Of a stretch of DNA of 64,000 bases, positions 12,801 through 25,204 are shown in pieces; the first letter of the stretch is position 1; the number at the start of each line of letters is the position of its first letter. Under the pieces are notes generated by a model. The model was not told the origin of the DNA, ran no database searches, and was given only the letters and a program-made list of their open reading frames with translations. This DNA comes from Carallia brachiata (taxonomy: Eukaryota > Streptophyta > Magnoliopsida > Malpighiales > Rhizophoraceae). The DNA is taken from assembly GCA_021464245.1 (NCBI GenBank), contig JADCRB010000007.1:7042366-7106365 (forward strand). The letters are read 5' to 3'. The translations under genes and the position numbers were made by a program.

Positions 12801-13740
12801 CATTTTTATACTCAACATGGATGCCTTAGAAACTGATCATCTTATTTTTTCTGACTTCTTCATACTTCAGTGTTCCTCTATCTGCCTCTGTCTCGCTGTC
12901 CAGTGTATGATTAGGCTTGCTTGATTTCGTTTAGATTGTTTGCATTTTTGGTAAGTTTTTTGAATTCTGCATTCAGTTTTCTGACATTTTTGTACAAATA
13001 TCATACATGTTGGTGCCTAAATTGTTGTTTTACGCTAGCTTATGTTGAATTAGGTTCTTAGGTTCTGAAATCCGAGTTGTCCTGTTATCAGCTTCTCACC
13101 ATGAAGCTCATTTTCCTTCTATTGGCAGGAGATTGGCCATCATGTCTTATATATGCTCTCTGCTAGTTGCTAGTTGTTTTCAGTTTCTGGGACTATGCTA
13201 AGTAAGTCATTCATTTATTTCATTTGTTGAGCTGATGTTTACCATGCTGATGGTTAATGACTCAGCTGGAAAACCTTCCTTTTACTTTTTGGTCAATGGT
13301 TTGCGGTTCTCCTTGATCTCTCTGGTGTCACTCTTATTGTGCCTTCTGTCCTGGAATCAGTGAGATCTTTCAATGCAATGGAAGTTAAATCAGTGCTAAA
13401 TCTGCTGGAAATTATTCCCTTTCTGGTTTTGCTGTAAGTTCTATGTCCAGCTAGCACATGCATTTTTCTACTCTCTCTCTCTCTCTCTCTCTCAACTTTT
13501 CACATATAATTATGCTCTGCTAAATTTACTTTGAAATCTCAGGTTCTGTTTAACTGTGAAACTTTTTTTTGGGTACATCAGAAAATTAACTGACACTTTA
13601 TTGACATGTTTATATTATCTCTTGGAAATTTTCCACATGTTATTTGTGCACTGATTTTGTTTGGCAGCTGGAGAGTCGAAGATAACAAGAATGCTCTCTT
13701 CTCGTGCACTAAAATGCTTTCATCTTCTGAATGATTTATG
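9872..13740 (+). repeat. Array block B
   Basis: Second long copy of block A in the same orientation: AAGATTCT segment 9872, ATGGAATTAGGAGTACCCAA 10405, GACACAAGGATACAAGGACC 10632, mini-exons 10918 and 11679-11720, RIESG-type cassette 11056-11111, EKEELQ cassette 12175, GATTGGCCATCATGTC 13132, CT microsatellite 13474 and LES-type segment 13665. A stop (TAG) replaces the tryptophan codon in its EKEELQVTW cassette. It contains about 1 kb (11165-12170) absent from block A. Confidence 0.6.
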
Positions 13741-16700
13741 CAGGTATTCATTTAAGCATCTGTTCTGTTTTGATTAGACATCTGGTTAGGATATTATCAA
13801 GTCTGTGCATCCACACTTTTTTCAGACATTTTGTACACTAATCATGCTAGCTAAGTTCATGGTATCGTGTAGGCGTCGAGCAAAGAAGACCTAGACATAT
13901 GAGGGTTACTTCTGATCCTTGTGTTTTTTAATAAAAGATGAATGCTGATGTCTTTCAGTATGAAGGCATGATCCTTAACATTGATCTTTGCCATTTATCT
14001 ACAAGATGACTTCCTGATTATCTTATTGATCTTTCCATAGGAAACACATGCACCTATTCTTGCAATTTTTGCGTTTGCCTTGGCAAGTATTGTAAGACAA
14101 TTTTAAGAAGTACTTGTAAGTTGTCCATAATTTTTACGTCTCTCTTCATAAATCTGTCTGTTCTGTTTTAATTTTTGGTGTTTTGCTTTGTTCTGGATTG
14201 CCTTTGTGTTCAAGTATTGAATCTGGCTTGGACCTGTAAAGATTTGTAGAAGTATAGACCCAATAACTTAAACGGATAACAATAGGGAAGAAGTAAGTAA
14301 TATTAAATGGGTTTTTTGGATACCACATCTTACCTAAAACCTTAACGCTTAAGTTATGGGTCTTCTAACCACACTTATATATTGTTTTAGTCCTCCCTTC
14401 CTTTCTAATATGAGACACATAGGTGTGAGGGATGAGCAACTTGCAATGCTTGCAAAGGAGAATGTTATCAAATGTTGTGTCTACAACCTCTTTGCCATTT
14501 TGTATACTCTTTCTAACCAATGCAATGATGTATTGTGGGCATCTAGCAAAGCACTCCTAGACTACCGGTTAAATATATGAAGCTTAACGTCTGGTTCCCA
14601 CAGAGTATGTGATCCTTCTCAGTTGGAGACTGTCTTTCTATATGCCAAAAGTGCCAATGTCTTTCAGTTGAAGGGAATTAGCAATCACGTTGATATTGGC
14701 AAAAAGGTGTCCCATTGCACTTACATACTGTAACCTCTGGGCTTGTCCTTCCACATTGATATTGGCCGTCAAAATGATTCGCATTTTTTATAGGAACGAC
14801 CTGCACCTGTTCTTTTTTCTGTTTTGCATTTGCTTTTGCAAGCATGGTAAGCTGTTCATCCTTATTTCTATCTTCATGCATTATTTTGCTCTCCATTTTA
14901 ACATTTTTTTTTCCTTATTTTGCTTTGTTCCATACAAGCATTGTTTACAAGAATTGAATCTCGTTTGGAGCAAAATATTAGTTGGTTTTGGGAAAATTTG
15001 ACCCCATTAATAAGTACCTTCTGGTGAGGTGGTCTTACTATCAGAATTTTATTTTATCTCAGGTTTCTTTAACAATGTCCCTGCTTACTTGAAAGTTGGA
15101 CCACTGTTATAATTATTTTTCCCCTTTAAAACTTAATTAAAACTACAACAACACATATGAATTTCATTACCATGATATCATTATTCTTGCATTACTTGTC
15201 TATGTTTGGCTTTCATATATTTGTTCTTATGTTTTTACTAATGATCATCTTGCAAAACAAGGATTTGACCGGGAGATTTTAATTTTGGGAAGTTGAAAAT
15301 GATGCTATGTTTATTGTTGGTTTGGGGAAAGAAGACTTATTTTTATACACAGTAGGAAGATAACTATTCACTTAGATTAGGATCTCTTATGATCAGAATT
15401 GCTGCAACTTCACTGTAGGCATCTACCAGGTAACTTTTGGTTCTCTTATATCTAATCCTCGTTGGTTGTTGATTTGTGTTTTTGTATGACGAGATTGACA
15501 AAATTGTGGTCATTGTCTTTCTGTAGGAAATAAATGCGCTGTTTGTGGACTGTGTGCCCTTCTTATAGTAAGAACTGTAAGTTTTTAGGTTGTTCATACT
15601 TGAACTATTTCATGAATTTGTTGGTTCTTTATTTTACTTTTTTTTCCGTCCCTTTTTTTTTTTAAATGCTCCAAATAAGAGAGGGACCAAAAGAAAGCAA
15701 CTAGTGAGAGAAGAGGGAGGGTGCACATAAGTTGACCAAAAGAAGGTTAATTACTTGATTTCTGTCTGTCTATAAATCAATCGTAAGAAGAACTGCAGAT
15801 GACATGGAACGACTGTGGATGAAGCTAGGTTTCTCATATAATCTAAATGAGTGAAAGGTATATAAGTGTCTCTAATTGTCTTTCAAATGGTCAAGGTCTA
15901 ATTTAAGTTTTACATCTGTGAGTTTGGTAAATATAATCCTTTTCCTTTCAAAATAGCGTCTGTTGATCAACGAACTCACCCGCACTTTGGAGGTAGGGTT
16001 GTTTAAATCGATCTCATAAGAGGTTTTTTCGCAGGGGTTGGGTGGGGGAGCATGGGAGGCGGTCAAAACTTTTAGGAGAGGGATATTTGCTCATTGGTCC
16101 AATCTCAGTCTGCCTTCGTCTCACTATCCAGCGTATGATTAGGCTTTCTCGATTTAATTTGATTATTGGTATTTTCAGTTAATTTTTTGCCTTCTGCATT
16201 CAGTTCTTTTGCTGCATTGCATTTTTGTATATTTAAACATCTTAAATTTGGGTGCCTAAATCATTGTCTTCCATTGGCTTAATATTGAATTAAGTTCTCA
16301 GCTTCTGAAATCCATGTTGTTTTGTTATCAGCTGCTCACCATGAAGTCCCATTTTCCTTCTATTGCCAGAAGATGGACTTGATATGTCTTGGATATATAC
16401 TCTCTGCTAGTTGCTAACTGCTTTCTGTTTCTGGGGTGCGTTATGTAAAGTATTCACGTATGTCATTTGTTGAGCTGATGTTTGCACTGTCAATAGTTAC
16501 TGAGTCTGCTAGAATTCCTTCCTTTACTTTTTGATCAATATTTTCTAGTTCTGCTCAGTTTCTCTGGTGTTGTGCTCATTATTCCTCTTGTCCTGGAATT
16601 AGTAGGATTCTTCAGTGCAATTGCAGTTAAATCTATGTTAATTCTAGTAGAAGTTTTTCCCTTCCTGGTTTTGGCTGTAAGTGTCAAGCTAGCACATGGA

Positions 16701-18020
16701 TTTTCTTCTCCGTCTCTCTCTCTCTCTTTCTCCCTCTCAACTTTCCACCTAGTATACTCTGCTAGATATATTTTGGAATATCACTTATTGTTAAAACATA
16801 AAGCAACTATGACATTTTTTCTACCTGTCTATTTAACTCTTGGGAAATTTCCCACAAGTTAGTTTACTCTTGGTTGTTGCACTGATATTGTTTGGCTGTT
16901 GGAGAGCTGAGCATAATAGGAACGATTGCTTCTCATGCACTTAATTGCTTTCATCTTCTTTAGAATGATTTATGCAGGTATTCATTTAAGCATCTCTTCT
17001 AGTTTGATTCTAAATCTGTCTATGGTAGTATCAAGCCTGTGCATTCAATAATTTTTCTGACTTTTTGTACACTGGTCATGCTAACCAATTTCTTGGTAAC
17101 ATGCAGGCATCTAGCAACGAAGACCTGGACCGCTGGCTAGACATATGAAAGTGACTTTGATTCTTATGGAGTGGCCAAGTAGGTAATCAATATTGGTTAG
17201 AAATTACGTTGTCTATCCCATAATGCTAATATCTTTTAGTATAAAGACATGAGCCTAACATTGAGCTTGGCCATCTTTCTACAAGATGACTTTCTGATTA
17301 TCTGATTTATCGCCTTCTACAGGAAATTCATGCACCTGTTCTCAGAATTGTTGCATTAGCCTTGGCAGGTGTTGTGAGTATTTTTGTTACGTATGTGCGT
17401 TGTTCATAATTGTTGCGTCCTGCTTCTTGAATCTGTTTGCTCTATTTTATTTTTACTTATTCTTTTTCGGTAATTTGCTTTCTTTTGGATTGCCTTCATA
17501 TTCACGAATTGAATCTGGTTGGACTTTGCACCAAAAGATTCATATTTAATTTTTTTTAATTGTTATTTTTCTCGAGAAATTAATTTCTTTCGACATTTTC
17601 ATTCTAGCATTTTGAACTTGCTGTCAGACTTGTTCTTCTATCTCAAGGTTCTTTAAACAATATTTCTAAATATACCATCTACTTTTTGGTGACTAAAATT
17701 ACATGTATAAATTTTTTGTCTCAAACTTTTTCTTTTTAATAATTCGTCCATTTTGCATCTCATATCTTATGCCTTCATTTTTCTTTCAGTACTTGATTTC
17801 TCCTTTCAATTCACGTAATGATCAAGCGAGGCCGCTCAAAAGATACGAAGACCAGCAATTGGTCGATCGCTGGCAACTTTGTTTTCATCCCTAATTGGTC
17901 AAGTTGGAATTCGATTCTCTCACTCATTTCTTTTGTTTTCTTTCTTTCTTTGTTTTTTGATAGGTTAAAGATCTTTAGTTTTCCCCTTTTATTTCCTAAA
18001 ATTTAGATTTTAAGATCTTT
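13741..18020 (+). repeat. Array block C
   Basis: Holds mini-exons at 14041-14082, 14790, 15527 and 17323-17364, a truncated RIESG-type cassette (14938), a shortened EKEELQ-type cassette (15745) and ASSK-type cassettes at 13873 and 17107. The CT microsatellite appears again at 16711-16740. Order and spacing follow blocks A and B only in part, so deletions or rearrangement have occurred. The segment 17818-17900 (AAGATACGAAGACCAGCAAT) corresponds loosely to the GACACAAGGATACAAGGACC segment of block B. Confidence 0.45.
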
Positions 18021-18940
18021 TGTTGCTTGTGATGCCGGAGAAGAGTGCAAGGGAGAAGAGGTCTACAGAGCCCCCGCACCTTGACGCAGTTGTTCGTAGC
18101 TTAACGGTGCGTTCAAGAGTTTCACTTTGTTGATTATTGGTTAGTTCTGTACTCCTTGATTTTGAAGCTAATCTTGTGGATTCAATGCTAAATCACAAGT
18201 TTTGGTAGCTAATTTTGATTTATTTCTTATTTTTGGATTTACTTTCTTGAGCTTTGAAGGTTCATTCACAATTTTACTCGTCCATTGTATTCTTATTTTG
18301 ATATTCTTATTTTGTTTACTTGTTATTAGTATTCTTATATTGTTAGAAATTATTGTTTACTTCTTTATTTTGAACTTAATTTGTTTACCTGTCTAGCTTG
18401 AAGTGTTAGTTGCAAAGAGACTCAATTTGACAAATGGCGCGTGTGCTTGTGTGTGAACATGTCCATGAACGCACAAAAATATTTACTATCCCATCGCTTT
18501 TGTCAGTTTCTCTACTCCTTAGAAACTGATCATCTTATTTCTTTGACTTTCTTATTTTAGTGTTGACAATCTAGCTAACTGTGTTATATTCAATGTGTTT
18601 TAAATGTCTGCAGTTTAAGTCTTGTATTTTTATTGACGGCTAAATATGTTCTGTTTGTAGGTTTTTTATTTTTATTTTTATTTTTTTCATTTTTAATTTG
18701 GACATGTGGCCGTGATGCATTGAATAGCCTGCAGGCTAGTCCTTTTACCTTTGTTTTCTGGCATGCTTGAAGAATATCTTAAATCTTTACTTTGAGTTAT
18801 CTTGCTCTTTAAATCAGTCTCCGTCAGTGTGGCTTCTACTTTTGAGGTCGGGCATGCTATAAAATAATATCTATCAGTAATATCAGATTGCTAATATCTC
18901 TAAGTAATTAGACACGAGCAATCATGTCGATATTTGTGTT
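18021..18940 (+). other. Array interval with little recognisable
   Basis: T-rich, intron-like sequence with some array-like phrases, such as GAAACTGATCATCTTATTT near 18520 that also occurs in blocks A and B. No gene, RNA or transposon end is supported. Confidence 0.35.
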
Positions 18941-20150
18941 CAACTATAGAATTAGTCAGCTTTTATGTTTTTGTAGGAAAGCCACACACTTATTTTCAGA
19001 CCTGTTGCATTTTCCTTTGCAAGCACTGTAAGTTGCCCGTCCATCTTTAACTTTCTTCACAAATATGCGTGTTTTTCTTCATTTTCCACAAGTTCTCTTT
19101 CTCCCATTTCGATTAGGATAAAATTATAATGTCATCAAATGACCTGTCTACAATTTCTTTGTTGTTGTGTATACTCTTTCTAACCAAGGCAACGATCTCC
19201 AGCAAAGAAATACGAAGTTAACTTCTGGTTCTCGTAGAGTGTGCTATCCTTGTTGATTGGAGATTGTGTTTCCATAGTGAAAGTGCCAATGTCTTTCAGT
19301 AGAAAAAAATTAGCAATCATGCTGATCTTCACAAAAATGGTGTACTTGGACCTCTAGGCTCGCCGTTCCATGTTGACCATGACAGTCAAGATGACTCTTC
19401 TATAGGAATGTTGTGCACCCGTTCTTGGATGTGCTGCATTTGGTTTAGCAAGTATTGTAAGCCATTCATCTTTACTATCTTCATGTATTCTGTTTTTTCC
19501 TTCATTTTCACATGTTTTTTGTTAACTTATTTGCTTTGTTCCATAGAGGCATTGTTCCAAGGATTGAATCCAGTTTGGAACAAAAGATCAGTCTTCTTCG
19601 CAGGTCCCAGTTTGAGGTTTTAAGTCCTTTTAGCTGATTGACTTATGGGGAAAATTTCACTCCATTAATAATTTCCTTCCAGTGAGGTGGTCTTGCCATC
19701 AGAATTATAAATATATCTCAGGGTTACTTAAAACGTTGTCTCTGCATATTTGAGAGTTGGACCACTGTTATAATTGCTGTTTTTTTTTTTTTTTTTTTTT
19801 CTGTAAACCTTCAAAAAAATACTACAAACTACAGGCATGGATTTCAATGTCATGAGTTCATTTATTTTTTTTGTCATCTTATAGTTGGTCTTGTAAGTAT
19901 ATACTAATGATCTTGAAAAATGATTATTGATAGGTCTGAATGGGAAGACATAATTTCAAGGAAGTTGAAAACGATGCTGTGTTTATTTGTGTGGGGGAAG
20001 GAAGACTATCTTCTTTTCACACCAGTGAGATTCCTGTTCACTTAGAGTAGATCTCTTAAAATCCATGCAACTCCACTGTAGGCATCTAGCAATCAAGACC
20101 CGCATTACTGGCTATATATATGTGCATCTGTTTGAAGGTAACAGAGGAAA
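18941..20150 (+). repeat. Array block D
   Basis: Contains mini-exons at 18977 and 19405 and the best-preserved RIESSLEQKISLLRR cassette (19549-19603, ag/gt borders). An ASSN-type cassette follows near 20080. The 19405 mini-exon reads ECCAPVLGCAAFGLASI without a stop. This is the most coding-like part of the array but still does not join into one frame. Confidence 0.45.
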
Positions 20151-20399
20151 GAAAAGGGGGAAAAAAAAAAAACAAAAGATAGAAAGAAGAAAGAAGGAGA
20201 GAAAGGAAAATGGCAATGGCGTCCTTTATGGCCATCACTCTACTGGAAAAAGGTTTCTTTTCTCCTGTTTCTCTATGACTATTACTTATCAAGTTCATTT
20301 CTAATCTGTTTTCTCAATGGATCTTGATTGCTTTTCTTTTCTTCTCCCATCTTGATTGCTGCATTACGATTATATTTGTTCTTATTTGAAGCTCCTCCT

Positions 20400-23300
20400 T
20401 TAAAAAGAAATTTAGGGCTCTTGAATATCAAGATTCTCGTAATTGCTTCCAAGATTCTCATTGTAGGAGTTTAATTGATCGGTTACTGTCTAAGAGGTAA
20501 GGTCAGGTAGTTGTGATTTCCAAGATTTGAAGTTCTTATTATAACTTTGCCGACTCTGCTGTTCATTAGTCATCCTTTCTTTACTTGGTGCAGAGCAGAC
20601 TGGTTCTACCCTTCTTTTGATGTTCTAGCGTCACATATTGCTTGGTCCATTCTTCTCTTCAACTGAGTTTATACAGCTGCACAGGGGTGAAACTTTTTTG
20701 TTTTGGATTGAATGATGGACCCTTTCAATTGAGGCTCTAAGGTAACTTTTTTGTGAAGGTATTGCATTTTTTGCTCTTGTAGCCAAATAAACTTTTCTCT
20801 GCCAAGGCTTGAAACTTGTGCCTAACTTGATATGTTTGTTGCTCAGAGGCTCAGTTTGTCAAATGAGGAATACAGGTTCAACAAGTATCTAACTTATTTG
20901 TGTACTTGTGCATGGACACATCTATGCACACAGAAAAATGCTTATTATCCAATCAGTTTGTAATTGAAATTTTCTTTCATTTTTATACTCATGATGGATA
21001 CCTTAAAAATTGGTCTTCTTATTTTTCTGATCTCATCATATTTCAGTGTTAAGAAGTTGACTGTATTTTATTCAATAATATTTTAATGTCTGCAGTTTGC
21101 ATCATGTGTTTATTCAATTGATCTAGTTTGATTTCTTGTTCTGTCTATGATAGCATGAAGCATTGTGCCCACAAATCCTTTGATATTCTGTTATTTGTTC
21201 TAAGCAAGTTTGTGATGAAGTGTAGGCATCTGACAAAGAAGATCCGGACTGCTGGCTAGCTGCATGAAGTTAGCTTTTAGTTGTTTTAGACTGCGAGATT
21301 CTTATTGGTTGAGGATCTCTCTGTATGATGAGATTGGTAATATCTTGCAAAAAGACATGAGCAATGCCGTTAATCTTTTCGCTCATCTATGAAATCACTC
21401 TGCTATTATCTTTTTGCAGGGAATCTACACGCCTATTGTTGGATCCTCTGCGAGCTTTGTAAGTTGCTCTTTCCTCGATAACTGTCTTCATGAATCTATG
21501 TAGCTTTCTTCATTTTTGCATGTTCTCTATTTTCCATTTCCCTTAATATTAAATTATAGTGCCATCAAATGTTTTGTCTACAACCTCTTTTGTTGTTTTG
21601 TATACACTTTCTAATTAGGGCAATGATGATGTATGGGCATTTAGTAAAGAAGTCCTGCTCCTGGACTGGTTGCTAGACATATGAAGTGTTAACTTCAGGT
21701 TCTCTTAAATTATGCAATCCTTTTTGCTTGGAGATTGTGTTTCTATAGGCCAAGTGTGCTAACATCTTTTAGTAAAAAGGAATTAGCAATCACGTTGATC
21801 TTCGCGAAAAGGTGTCCCAGTTTACTTCCATATTGTGACTTCTAGGCTTGTCCTTCCACACTCTGTTTGTCATATTTCTATAGGCACTTCCTCTTAAATT
21901 TTCTTCATTGGCTTTAGCAAGCATGGCAAGATGTTCATCTTTGTTATTATTATGCATTATTTCGTTGTTCTTCACTTGTTTTTTTTTCTGCATTTTGCTT
22001 TGATCCATATAAGCATTGTTTACAAGGATTGAATCTGGTTTGGAGTGAAAGATCAGTCTTCTTCACAGGTCTTAGGTTCTGGTTAAGTCCTTTTGTCTGA
22101 TTGTATTCTTTTGGGAGAGCTTGTCTCCATTAGCAATGTCCTTCTAGTGAGGTCATCTTACTATCAAGTGTTATTTTATCTCAGGGTTACTTTAACAATG
22201 TCTTCGTGTATGTTAAAGACTACACCTACAGGTATGAATTTGACTTTCATGATGTCAGTTACTCTTTTCATCATTTGTCTAAGTTTGCCTCTCATATTGT
22301 GGGTGTTATTTTTTGACTGATGATCTTGTAAGATGATTATTGATAGGATTTGAGTGGGTGAACATAATTATGGGCAAGTTGAAAACACTGCAGTGTTTAT
22401 TGGCAGATTGGGGGGCGGAAGACTATTTTCTTCCCATACCAGGGAGATTCCTGTTCGCTTGGAGTAGGATCTGTTATGGCCAGGAATGGCTTTAATATCA
22501 CTGTTATCTAGCTAGCAACACCTGGAGTGTGTGTGAAGGTAACTTTTGATTCTCTTGTATGCGAACCTTATTTGTTGATGATTTGTGTTTTTGTATGATG
22601 AGATTGACAAAATGACTCTTTTATTGTCTTTCTGTGGGAAATTAATGCACTTATTTGTGGATTGTTTGCATTTTCTGTGGTGAGAATTGTAAGTTTTTAA
22701 GTTTTTCATACTTTAATACTTTTGTTTGTTCTTCATTTACTTTTTTTTAGTTGTCTTGTTTTCTCAGCAATTCTCCAATTAAGAGGGAATCAAAAGAAGG
22801 TGAATAGTGAGAGGAAAGGGATAGAGTGACCCAAGTTAGTTCATGTTGTCGATCGCAATAACAATTAAATTAAGACTTTTGCTATTGTTGTTGCTTTTTT
22901 CTAAGAAAATCTGATTTTATTAATCCTTCCAACGTGATAGTATTACTATCAGGCCAGGAAAACACTTCAATTCGGACTCGTATGTGGGTTTCACTACTTA
23001 TATGGTTCACATTCTTGACTTAGATGCCAGGAATATAACATGAATGCTGATAGAAGCAAAATCGAAACTTATTTCCATGAAATATGCTCAGTTTGAGAAA
23101 AATCGATGCAGTGTTCATTGGTGGTTTGGAGGAAGGAATACTATTTTCTCTCCACACCAGGAAGATCCCTGTTCACTAAGTGTAGGACCTCTCAAGGTCA
23201 GGAGTCGTTGCAACTTCAGTATGGGCATCTACCAAGCAAGAGTTATTTTTTGGTTCTCTTGTATGCAATCCTTATTGGTTTATGGTTTGTGGTTTTGTAT

Positions 23301-23420
23301 GATGAGACTGACGAAATGAATCCGTTATTATCTTTCTGCAGGAAATTAATGCACCTATTTGAGGTAATTTCAGAGCTCCAATATTTGATTCAACCTGAAA
23401 AGTGGGTCTCAAAAGAGAAA
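20400..23420 (+). repeat. Array block E
   Basis: Begins with another AAGATTCTCGTAATTGCTTC segment (20430) and carries mini-exons at 21420, 21884, 22638 and 23342, a RIESG-type cassette at 22013-22068 and an ASDK-type cassette at 21226. In the 22638 copy the acceptor AG has become TG, and the 23342 copy reaches an in-frame stop (TGA) after seven codons. These point to decay without constraint. The array ends about 900 bases before the MEGLIP-type gene. Confidence 0.5.
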
Positions 23421-24320
23421 AGCTGTTAATTATCTGGTATTTGTTCTTTGATGAGACCTATCTCTGTCCCAATTTTTTAGCCATCGACCTTAATCTCTGA
23501 TAAAATTCTGTCCCCATCCACCGTTGTTGCATACGATCCTATCCTATCATACGATCCTGCAATCTGGATCGGAATTCTGATTACTATGTGTATCTTCCTT
23601 CATTCCTGTGACGATTTTCTTCCAGATTTTCCACAACTCAATGATCAATTCTGGTGGTAGACTTTGCATTTGCTAGTGTGATACTAGTATCTCGGGAAGG
23701 CATATTAGTCCATATCCAAGCTTGACCTGGCTATCAACAGACAACAGTCGTCAACAAAAGGAGGATATGCTTCTTTGATTAAGACAATTTAAAGAAAACG
23801 AAAAGAATGCTAGAGAAGGAACATAAATTTTGTAGTTTTCTTTCCTTTTTTAAAATCCCTTGTGAACATTGTCCACAAGTTTATAATTTCCTTTGCGTGT
23901 TCTATACTATATATGCCGCTTTATTCAACCTTGAACTTTCGAAGTTCTTCATCGTATAGACTGCCAGTGGGTCCGTGTGGATTATTAAAGTGCTGGTTTG
24001 ATCTTGAGAAACTTCAATTAGTCTTAATTTGCGCATATTTTACTCTCGTGTGCAATTTATCTATTTCAGCTTTGGAACCTGATTGCAATTATGCTATTAT
24101 TTTATCATCCCTTATGGTTCTAATTTTTTTTTTCCTAGCTTTTTTGAACACATATGGCATTTGTTAATTGTGTGTGCTGAAGACTTAAGTCCTTCAATAA
24201 GCGTTGACGTGCCTGACTTTTGGTACCTTCATCCAAACCAATCTGCTCAACTTATTTGTCTTGTTCTTCTCCTTTATCAGAAAGAAAGAAAACCAAAGAA
24301 AGAAGCAGAAGAAGGATGAA

Positions 24321-24470
24321 ATGGAGGGGCTGATACCTCTGGTATACAAAACACTAGAGAAGAACAAAATTCGGAGGCAATGCGTGCTTTTGTCATCTGG
24401 GGCTGCTCAGACTGAGAGCTACAACATATCATTAGTATCAGACTTCTACAACAGCAGCAAGATCATCTAA
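24321..24470 (+). CDS. Small MEGLIP-type plant protein, 49 aa
   Basis: An open frame of 49 codons starts MEGLIPLVYKTLEKNK and continues IRRQCVLLSSGAAQ, ending NSSKII before TAA. I recall a family of short uncharacterised plant proteins beginning MEGLIP-VYK/R and carrying a charged IKKNKTRR-like stretch, an LSSGAA motif and a YN-rich end. This matches that pattern in length and order. There is no signal peptide. A pyrimidine-rich acceptor (CTCCTTTATCAG, ~24281) lies shortly upstream, so the coding exon probably follows a 5' UTR intron, as is usual for very short plant genes. The in-frame codons upstream are T-rich and unlikely to be coding. Function is unknown. Confidence 0.65.
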   Translation: MEGLIPLVYKTLEKNKIRRQCVLLSSGAAQTESYNISLVSDFYNSSKII

Positions 24471-24479
24471 ATGAGTTTT

Positions 24480-25200
24480 AATTATTTTCTTTTTCTCTTT
24501 TTATTAAACTGTGTTTTTCTGAAAAAAAAAGATTATTTTATTTCTTTCCAAAAAAATTCCACATGCAATTTTGGAAAAACACCAGCTGTAAATCTTAAAA
24601 TCTTTCGAGCCATGTCTGTGTTGCTTTTTCATCTTTCTGATGTGTGCTTTCCACGTGGACCTTTAATTTTGGGCAAATATCTGGAGTGATACAAACAAAT
24701 TGCTTGCATTTTTCCAATTTTAAAAGCAAATTGTAAGCTATGATGCAACTTCTTAGTAGACTGCCAATTGAAGTTAATCACACCAAGTAAATCCAGCTTC
24801 GCTCTCTTTTGGTGGATCTTAATCTTATCATGTTTGAAACGTCACATGAATACGATGTTTAAATTATGATAATAGAGTGGGTGAGACCAAGAAACAAACT
24901 TGTTTCGAGAACACTGGGGCTATCTGATTGTGCGTGGAAAAAACTGGCATCGATATGAAGTAGAATACACGGATTCATGCAGTTGGCTTCCTGTCTTAGT
25001 CATAGTTTGTCCCCTGAATCTTTATCTTAATTTTAATTGTGAAATGAAAGTTATAATGCAATTTGGTAGCAACAGATATAGCATTTTCTATTAATTGTAA
25101 TGTTGTTAAGGACAGATTAAATCATTTACTACAGAACCAAAAGGTATATGTTAATTTTGCAGACTTCGTATGGTGCAAATTTCTATTTAAATAAACATGC
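24480..25200. other. Downstream flank, no feature seen
   Basis: AT-rich sequence 3' of the small gene. A poly(A) signal probably lies here, but I cannot choose one. No other gene or repeat is supported. Confidence 0.4.
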
Positions 25201-25204
25201 CATC

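Larger units (their letters stand above)
3480..23420 (+). repeat. Tandem array of exon-like cassettes
   Basis: About 20 kb of plus-strand sequence is built from repeated, diverged cassettes. (1) A mini-exon near 4425, 8467, 10918, 11679, 14041, 14790, 15527, 17323, 18977, 19405, 21420, 21884, 22638 and 23342. Several copies are exactly 42 nt between an AG and a GT or GC donor, reading like ETHAPILAIFAFAL. (2) A ~56-nt cassette at 4559, 11056, 14938, 19549 and 22013, reading TRIESGLEQKISLLHR. (3) A cassette at 4745, 8947, 12175 and 15745 reading EKEELQVTWK. (4) A cassette at 9283, 13873, 17107, 20080 and 21226 reading ASSKEDLDRWLDI. No long frame joins them. This could be a decayed tandem gene family or a repeat-rich non-coding transcript. 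I do not recognise the parent protein. Confidence 0.6.

Noticed and set aside
3480..23420. CRISPR-like array
   Set aside because: The repeats are long, diverged and unevenly spaced, in plant nuclear DNA with introns.
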